Origin: Methylosinus sp. C49
GTDB taxonomy: Bacteria > Pseudomonadota > Alphaproteobacteria > Rhizobiales > Beijerinckiaceae
Direction: 5' to 3'
Length of the DNA stretch: 64,000 nt
Assembly (NCBI RefSeq): GCF_009936375.1
Contig: NZ_AP022332.1
Location: 1 to 64,000, forward strand
The notes beneath the pieces were generated by a model. That model was not told the origin of the DNA and did not search any database. It saw nothing but the letters and a program-made list of their open reading frames with translations. A program made the position numbers and the translations under genes. Position 1 is the stretch's first letter. Every line of letters begins with the position of its first letter. Below are positions 59,117 through 64,000 of the stretch, piece after piece.

Positions 59117-62100
59117 TTCGCGATTTCCACGCGCTTGCCGGCGCTCTGCGCTTGCAGGCCCTTCTTATACATCGTCTCGACGACGCCCGGCGGCTCGGTG
59201 AAAGCGCCCGCCGTCTGCGCCTTTGCGCGAAAGGCGAAGCGATAAGTTCCCTTCGGCAATTGGTCATAAGCGTAGAACACGCGATCATCGCCGAAGGAGA
59301 CGCTGGTCGGCGCGAGCGTCGGCGCGCTCGACGGCTGCGCCTCGGCGGGCGCGGTCGCGAGATTGGGATTCAAAGGCTCGAAGCCCGCCGGCAACGGCAA
59401 CGAGATCGCGACATGGGTGCGATCCTGCGGATTGACGAGCTCCGCCGTCTCCTCGATCACATCGCCGATGGCGAGCTTCGCGACGCCATTCTCGGCCGCG
59501 ATTTTTTCCAAAGGCGCATCCGCCTTGCCGACGCGCAGAATATCGCGCGTCAAAGCGAAGCCTTCGCTCACCGGCAGAGCCTTCGCGCCGCTCTCTTTCG
59601 GCTCATATCGCGTCTCCACCAGCGCCACGATCGGCGCAGTTCCACGATTGACGATCGTCAGCGCCGAAGGCGCCGTGCTCGTCTCCCGCAGGACAGGATT
59701 ATTGGCGTCCAGCGTCAGCGTCCGCGGCGGCGCGCCCTCCTGCGTGAGCTCGATCTGCAGAGGCGATTGCGGACGCCGCCAAATCTCGGAGAGCGCGTCG
59801 ATCGCCGCGGCGGTGGCGTTGGTCGAGCCCCAGCCGTCGCCCTCGCCCAATCGCAGCAGCGCGTCGCGCAGCAGGCCTGCGCGCGGATCGGTCGGCGAAG
59901 CGATCGTGACGGCGCGCAGCATTTCCGCGAGCGAGCGCGTCTCGGAAGGGAGGATGATCGGATTGCCGCCGTCCGCCGCCTGACCCGCATAATATTGCGC
60001 GCCATTGCGCGAGAGAATCTTCACGCGGCTCCACAGCGAATCGAGCAAGGAGTCGACGATGCGCCGATCACCCGATTGCGCGCGCGCGGCGGCGCGCGTC
60101 AGCTCCGCCACGCTGGCATTTGCCATGAAATCGGCGTGGCGCGCCAGCTCGGCCACATAGGATTCGTCGAGCTTGCCGCCCTCGGCCAGCGCGATCAGCG
60201 CCTCGACGCGCTCGCGCAATTCCTCGCCCGAGAGCAGGCGCGGATAATCCGAGCGCAGCGACAGCTTCAGCACATTGGCGAGACGATCGGCGAGCGGCTT
60301 GTCGATCGGCTCGCCCGCGCGCTCTGCGCCGACGAGGAAGGAATAGGCCCAGGCGGTGAGCGACACATTTCCGCGCGCGCGCGGCCAGAAGGCGACGAGC
60401 CCATCGGCGTCGACCGCCTGGTCGATCGCGTGGATCGTGTTGCGCACATCGCTGGAAAGACGCGTCTCGAGTCCGGCGGCCGAGAGAATCGGCGTGAAAT
60501 TTTTGAGCGCCAACGCCGAGCGCGCGAGCGAGAGGCGCTGCTCTGTGCAGCCGTAGGGATATTCGACGAGCGCGTTCAATCCCGCGACGAGCCGCACCAG
60601 AGCGGGATCGCCAGCGAGCGTGACGTCACGGCGGAAGGAGCCGGGCCGCGCGGCGTCGGTCGCGGCTGCGAGGGCCTTGGTCTCGCCCGCCGCCATCTCG
60701 ACGATATCGTAGCGCCGCACTGGCAGACGGTCCGGCCTGATCGGCAAGTCGATCTCCACCGCATCGCGCGCATGGTCGGCGTCGCGCTCCACGCGAAAAT
60801 TCAGCTTCGCGCTCTCCTTGCCGGGCGCGGGTTCCGGCACGCTCGCGCGAACGTCTATGCGCGCGGGCTTGCTCGCGATCCAGCTGAAAGCCTGCGACGC
60901 ATTGCTCGCCAGCGTCAGCCCCTCCGCGGCGATCGAGGCTCTGCCGCCGCCGCCAGGCCCCTCGACGATGCGCGCGAGAACGGACACATCGAGCGTATCG
61001 CCCGGCCGCAGGAAACGCGGCAGCATGGGCTGCGCGACGAGCTCCTGACGAATGAGCATCTCGCCCGTCGCATAGCCGAAGCGATCGGCGCCGCTCACCG
61101 CCTTGGCGCGTAGCTTGAACACGGTGAGCGAGTCGGGCAGCTTCACCTTGATTTTGGCGATTCCATCGGCGCCGACTTTCACGCTCGGCAGATAGATCGG
61201 CACGGGCGTGAAATTCTTGCGCACGCTGACATTGGTTTCGGCGCCCCATTCGTCGAGGCCGGCGTCGCCGCCGGGAATCTCCTCCAGCGGAATCTTGCCG
61301 AAGGCGAGATTGCGCGTGTCGCGCGCGGCGAGCCTCGTCTCGCGCTCGACGATGAAATCCGGCAGCGGATCGAGCGGCCGTTCCTTGGCGAGCGACAGCA
61401 CCGCCTGATCCACCATCCAAAATGTCGCTTCTCCGGCGAGCGGCTTGCCGAGATCATCGGAAAGACGAAGCGTGACCTCCACCTCCTGCCCGGGCCGGGC
61501 CTTCGTCAGATAATCGAGCTTCGCGGTCACGATATTCTTGACCGGCGTCACCTCGATCCATTTGGTCGCGGCGATCGTCACCGGCTTGCCCTGGTCGATA
61601 TTGGAGGCCGGCGCCGGCGCGCTGTCCTTCAAGCGCCCGCGCATGATGAGGAAATGCACGGCGAGCTTCGGCGTCTGCTCCTTGCGCAGTGCGAGCGTGT
61701 AGCGCCCGAAGCCATTGGCGATGTCGATGAGCTGATAATCGAACACGCCATTGGGCTGCTCGACAATGGCGAGCGCCTTGGCGCTTTGGAACGGCGATTG
61801 GACGATGAGCGTCGCCGTCTCGCCCGGCGCATAGGATTGCTTGTCGGTCGTGATCGTCGCGGTGGAAGCCGGCGGACGCTGGAAGGTCACGGGCGTATCG
61901 CCGCCGACGAAGAAATCGACGCTCACCTGCTGACGTCGGCCGACGCGATCATAGGCCTCGAGCTGCACGACATAGACGCCGGCCTCGCGCGCCTCCAGCT
62001 CTATTTTCTGCGCCTCTTTCGCGCTCGTCAGCCTGCGCTCGAGGAGCGTCTCCTCCATCACCTGCGTCACATATTTCGCCGCGCCTTGCGCGAAATCGGA

Positions 62101-64000
62101 AGCCTGCAGCGTCGACACCCAATTGCGCTTGATGAAACGCATGGTGACGGGAAGCCCTTCCACCGCCTCGCCTTTGCCGTCGAGCGCGAGAAATTCCGGC
62201 CTCACCGCGCCGGGCCGCTCCACATAGCGCGGCAGCTTCAGGCCGAGCGCGAAAGGCGGAACGGCGATGACATTCTGCACATTGCGCACCTCTACTCCGT
62301 CATCGCCGGTGACGGTCGCCTCTATCGAATAGCGCCGCGGCTGCGCGGTCGGCTCGATCGTGGTGTCGAAGGTCATGCGCGCGGCGCCGCCGACGTCGGT
62401 GCGCGCGTCGCGCTCCAGCACTGGCGAGGATTTGAACTTGCCTTCGCCGGAGAAGCGCGCGTCGCTCGAGAAGAGGAAGCCTTCACGTCCCGGCGGCTGA
62501 AACACCTGCGGAAATTGCACGGCGCGCCATTTCACCGGCCGTTCCGCGACGAGACCGCCGGCGAAATAGCGCGCGATGAGATCGACATTGAACTCGCCGT
62601 CGAGCGGAACGATCTGCGGCGCATTCAGCGCCACCTCGAATGTCGGCAGCCGATAGGCCTCTTTCTTGAACGAAAACTGTCCGCAAGAGGCGGTCTGCGG
62701 CGCTTCGCCCTCGGCCTCTGCGCTTTCGCTCGGCTCCGCCTCATCGCCTTTCGTCTCGTTCTTTTTCGGCTTCGCGCCATCGGGCTCGAAACGCAGCGAA
62801 TAATCGCCCGTCGCCGGCGTCTGCGCGTCGAATTTGTGATAGAAGCTCCCGGCTGCGTCGAGCTTCACCGGAATGCGCCATTCCTGATTGCCAGGACCAG
62901 ATACGACCAGCGTTCCGCCGGCTTTCGCAATGGCGAGAGCGCCATCGCGATAGGCGCGCACGAAGCCCTTTACATGCACTGCCTCCTCGGGCCGATAGAT
63001 CGGCCGCTCGGCGAAGACATGGCAGAGCGTGCGCGATTCTTCCTTGCGCGGCTCCTGCGGATTCGCGGTCCAGGCGAGCCAGGCGCCATCCGGCTTCGTC
63101 CAATTCTCGTGCGCATATTCGGAGGGGCCGTCATTGGCGTCCAATACGAGCGTGTCGAGGCCTTTGGTCACGACGATGCGGCGCACATCGGCTTCCGCGC
63201 GCTTGCCGGGATCGAAGGCGAAGAAGCCGGAATTGTCGGTGGTCCCGCGCGCGAGCGTGACGAATTTCGCGCCCTTCACGCCTTCGAGCCGCACTTCCGC
63301 GCCGGAGACGGGCTGCGCAGTGGCGAGCGAGGTGACGACGAAACGCACGCGCGCGCGCTCCTCTATCGCGCTCAGCGACAGATCGGTCACTTGCGCGCGC
63401 AGCCAATGGCGCTTCTTCTCGTCCACGGCGCGCAGGCCGACGAGATAGGTTCCCGGCTGTCCGGCGCCGGCGATCTTGGCGAATTCGCGCGAGAGATCGA
63501 GGCCGAATTTCGCGTCGGCGCCATTGCGGCGGATCGGCAGATCGAGCAGCGCCGAAACGGCGGGTGAGCCCAGCGCCTTTATGCGCGCGGCGATCGCCTC
63601 GGCCTCCGGCGCATCGGCCTCGCCCCAATGCACGGGCTCATTGCCGGGCAGCGGCGGCGCGGCGCTGTCCTCCGTCTCGACGCCGCTCTTGGGAAAAGGC
63701 CAGAAGTCGCGCGCCAGCGGATCGATCGCATGAATGCGAATATCGGCGCGATCGTAGCCGCGTCCGCGCAGCGGCAGCAATTGCGGGCCGAAGCGCTCGA
63801 CCAATCCTTGCGCGGCGTCCCATGCGAGCGCCGGCCGGTCGCGATCGAAAGCGAAGCGCAATGCGAAGCGCGAGGCGAGCGCGCGCTTTCTGACGTCGCG
63901 TAGAGCGCCCGGCGCGAGCGCCAGCTCATAGACGCGATCGGATAGAAACTTGCCATAGACATTGAGGCGCTTGTGGTCGATCTCGACAGAGAGATCGTCG
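59113..64000 (-). CDS. Bacterial alpha-2-macroglobulin (YfhM-like), 5' partial
   Basis: A very large protein (at least 1628 residues visible) that stays open to the right edge, so the true start and signal peptide are outside; an internal TTG at 63861 is not the start. It is a periplasmic or lipoprotein-type protease inhibitor thought to trap proteases after outer-membrane damage. Visible features: MG1-like beta domains, RPIYRPEEAVHVKGF (A2M_N), YLPSVKVGADGIAKIKVKLP (A2M), and the thioester motif CTEQ in EYPYGCTEQRLSLARS (codons 60538-60549), followed by an alpha/alpha-toroid region. It overlaps pbpC by 4 nt, coupling peptidoglycan repair with protease defence. Confidence 0.93.
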   Translation of the reverse strand, partial: DDLSVEIDHKRLNVYGKFLSDRVYELALAPGALRDVRKRALASRFALRFAFDRDRPALAWDAAQGLVERFGPQLLPLRGRGYDRADIRIHAIDPLARDFWPFPKSGVETEDSAAPPLPGNEPVHWGEADAPEAEAIAARIKALGSPAVSALLDLPIRRNGADAKFGLDLSREFAKIAGAGQPGTYLVGLRAVDEKKRHWLRAQVTDLSLSAIEERARVRFVVTSLATAQPVSGAEVRLEGVKGAKFVTLARGTTDNSGFFAFDPGKRAEADVRRIVVTKGLDTLVLDANDGPSEYAHENWTKPDGAWLAWTANPQEPRKEESRTLCHVFAERPIYRPEEAVHVKGFVRAYRDGALAIAKAGGTLVVSGPGNQEWRIPVKLDAAGSFYHKFDAQTPATGDYSLRFEPDGAKPKKNETKGDEAEPSESAEAEGEAPQTASCGQFSFKKEAYRLPTFEVALNAPQIVPLDGEFNVDLIARYFAGGLVAERPVKWRAVQFPQVFQPPGREGFLFSSDARFSGEGKFKSSPVLERDARTDVGGAARMTFDTTIEPTAQPRRYSIEATVTGDDGVEVRNVQNVIAVPPFALGLKLPRYVERPGAVRPEFLALDGKGEAVEGLPVTMRFIKRNWVSTLQASDFAQGAAKYVTQVMEETLLERRLTSAKEAQKIELEAREAGVYVVQLEAYDRVGRRQQVSVDFFVGGDTPVTFQRPPASTATITTDKQSYAPGETATLIVQSPFQSAKALAIVEQPNGVFDYQLIDIANGFGRYTLALRKEQTPKLAVHFLIMRGRLKDSAPAPASNIDQGKPVTIAATKWIEVTPVKNIVTAKLDYLTKARPGQEVEVTLRLSDDLGKPLAGEATFWMVDQAVLSLAKERPLDPLPDFIVERETRLAARDTRNLAFGKIPLEEIPGGDAGLDEWGAETNVSVRKNFTPVPIYLPSVKVGADGIAKIKVKLPDSLTVFKLRAKAVSGADRFGYATGEMLIRQELVAQPMLPRFLRPGDTLDVSVLARIVEGPGGGGRASIAAEGLTLASNASQAFSWIASKPARIDVRASVPEPAPGKESAKLNFRVERDADHARDAVEIDLPIRPDRLPVRRYDIVEMAAGETKALAAATDAARPGSFRRDVTLAGDPALVRLVAGLNALVEYPYGCTEQRLSLARSALALKNFTPILSAAGLETRLSSDVRNTIHAIDQAVDADGLVAFWPRARGNVSLTAWAYSFLVGAERAGEPIDKPLADRLANVLKLSLRSDYPRLLSGEELRERVEALIALAEGGKLDESYVAELARHADFMANASVAELTRAAARAQSGDRRIVDSLLDSLWSRVKILSRNGAQYYAGQAADGGNPIILPSETRSLAEMLRAVTIASPTDPRAGLLRDALLRLGEGDGWGSTNATAAAIDALSEIWRRPQSPLQIELTQEGAPPRTLTLDANNPVLRETSTAPSALTIVNRGTAPIVALVETRYEPKESGAKALPVSEGFALTRDILRVGKADAPLEKIAAENGVAKLAIGDVIEETAELVNPQDRTHVAISLPLPAGFEPLNPNLATAPAEAQPSSAPTLAPTSVSFGDDRVFYAYDQLPKGTYRFAFRAKAQTAGAFTEPPGVVETMYKKGLQAQSAGKRVEIAK

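Noticed and set aside
59152-63567. Two long plus-strand frames opposite the alpha-2-macroglobulin gene
   Set aside because: Shadow composition; the minus-strand product shows thioester and A2M motifs throughout.
1-64000. CRISPR arrays, tRNA, rRNA, transposases
   Set aside because: No regularly spaced repeats, cloverleaf-like segments, rRNA signatures or transposase motifs were seen when reading both strands.

Overview
The window is GC-rich and densely coded, with short intergenic gaps and many 4-nt start/stop overlaps. Gene content and order point to an alphaproteobacterium of the Hyphomicrobiales: mutY divergent from a DUF721 gene, DUF4164 with zapA next to gap and pgk, fzlA beside queG, and NasS/NasT-controlled nitrate assimilation. 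The protein style resembles methanotrophs such as Methylosinus/Methylocystis. That genus-level guess is inference; no methane gene lies in the window.

Layout. 1-6.6 kb: housekeeping genes (Imm74-like protein, mutY, DUF721, a DadA-type oxidase, purB) mixed with small exported proteins. 7.2-19.6 kb: a complete nitrate assimilation locus. It holds nasT-nasS, a regulatory leader (sigma-54-like promoter, two adjacent ANTAR-type hexaloop hairpins and an overlapping intrinsic terminator), then nrtA-nrtB-nrtD-like uptake genes, a NirB-like FAD oxidoreductase, a siroheme nitrite reductase, an unusual CysJ-like flavoprotein with a four-cysteine motif, and nasA. The order suggests one polycistronic unit switched by nitrogen status (sigma-54) and by nitrate/nitrite (NasS releasing NasT). 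19.6-24.1 kb: gap and pgk with two small unknown genes between them, opposite DUF4164-zapA. 24.6-28.8 kb: two c-di-GMP signalling proteins. 29.2-31.3 kb: a visibly AT-richer island holding one large orphan gene with an HExxH motif, the best candidate for undescribed biology.

31.3-47 kb: mixed housekeeping and repair genes (radical SAM protein, two glyoxalase-fold proteins, DedA, an AraC-Ogt fusion, nth, fzlA, queG, an orphan kdpD, purD) and several small exported proteins, one with an extreme Arg/Tyr/Trp tail. 47-56.7 kb: an envelope transport block with a TonB-dependent receptor, a TonB protein and an AttEFGH-like ABC exporter plus lipocalin-like protein. 56.7-64 kb: pbpC translationally coupled to an alpha-2-macroglobulin gene that runs off the window. 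A palindromic intergenic-type repeat lies inside the 5' end of the pbpC reading frame.

No rRNA, tRNA, CRISPR array, transposase or integrase was seen.
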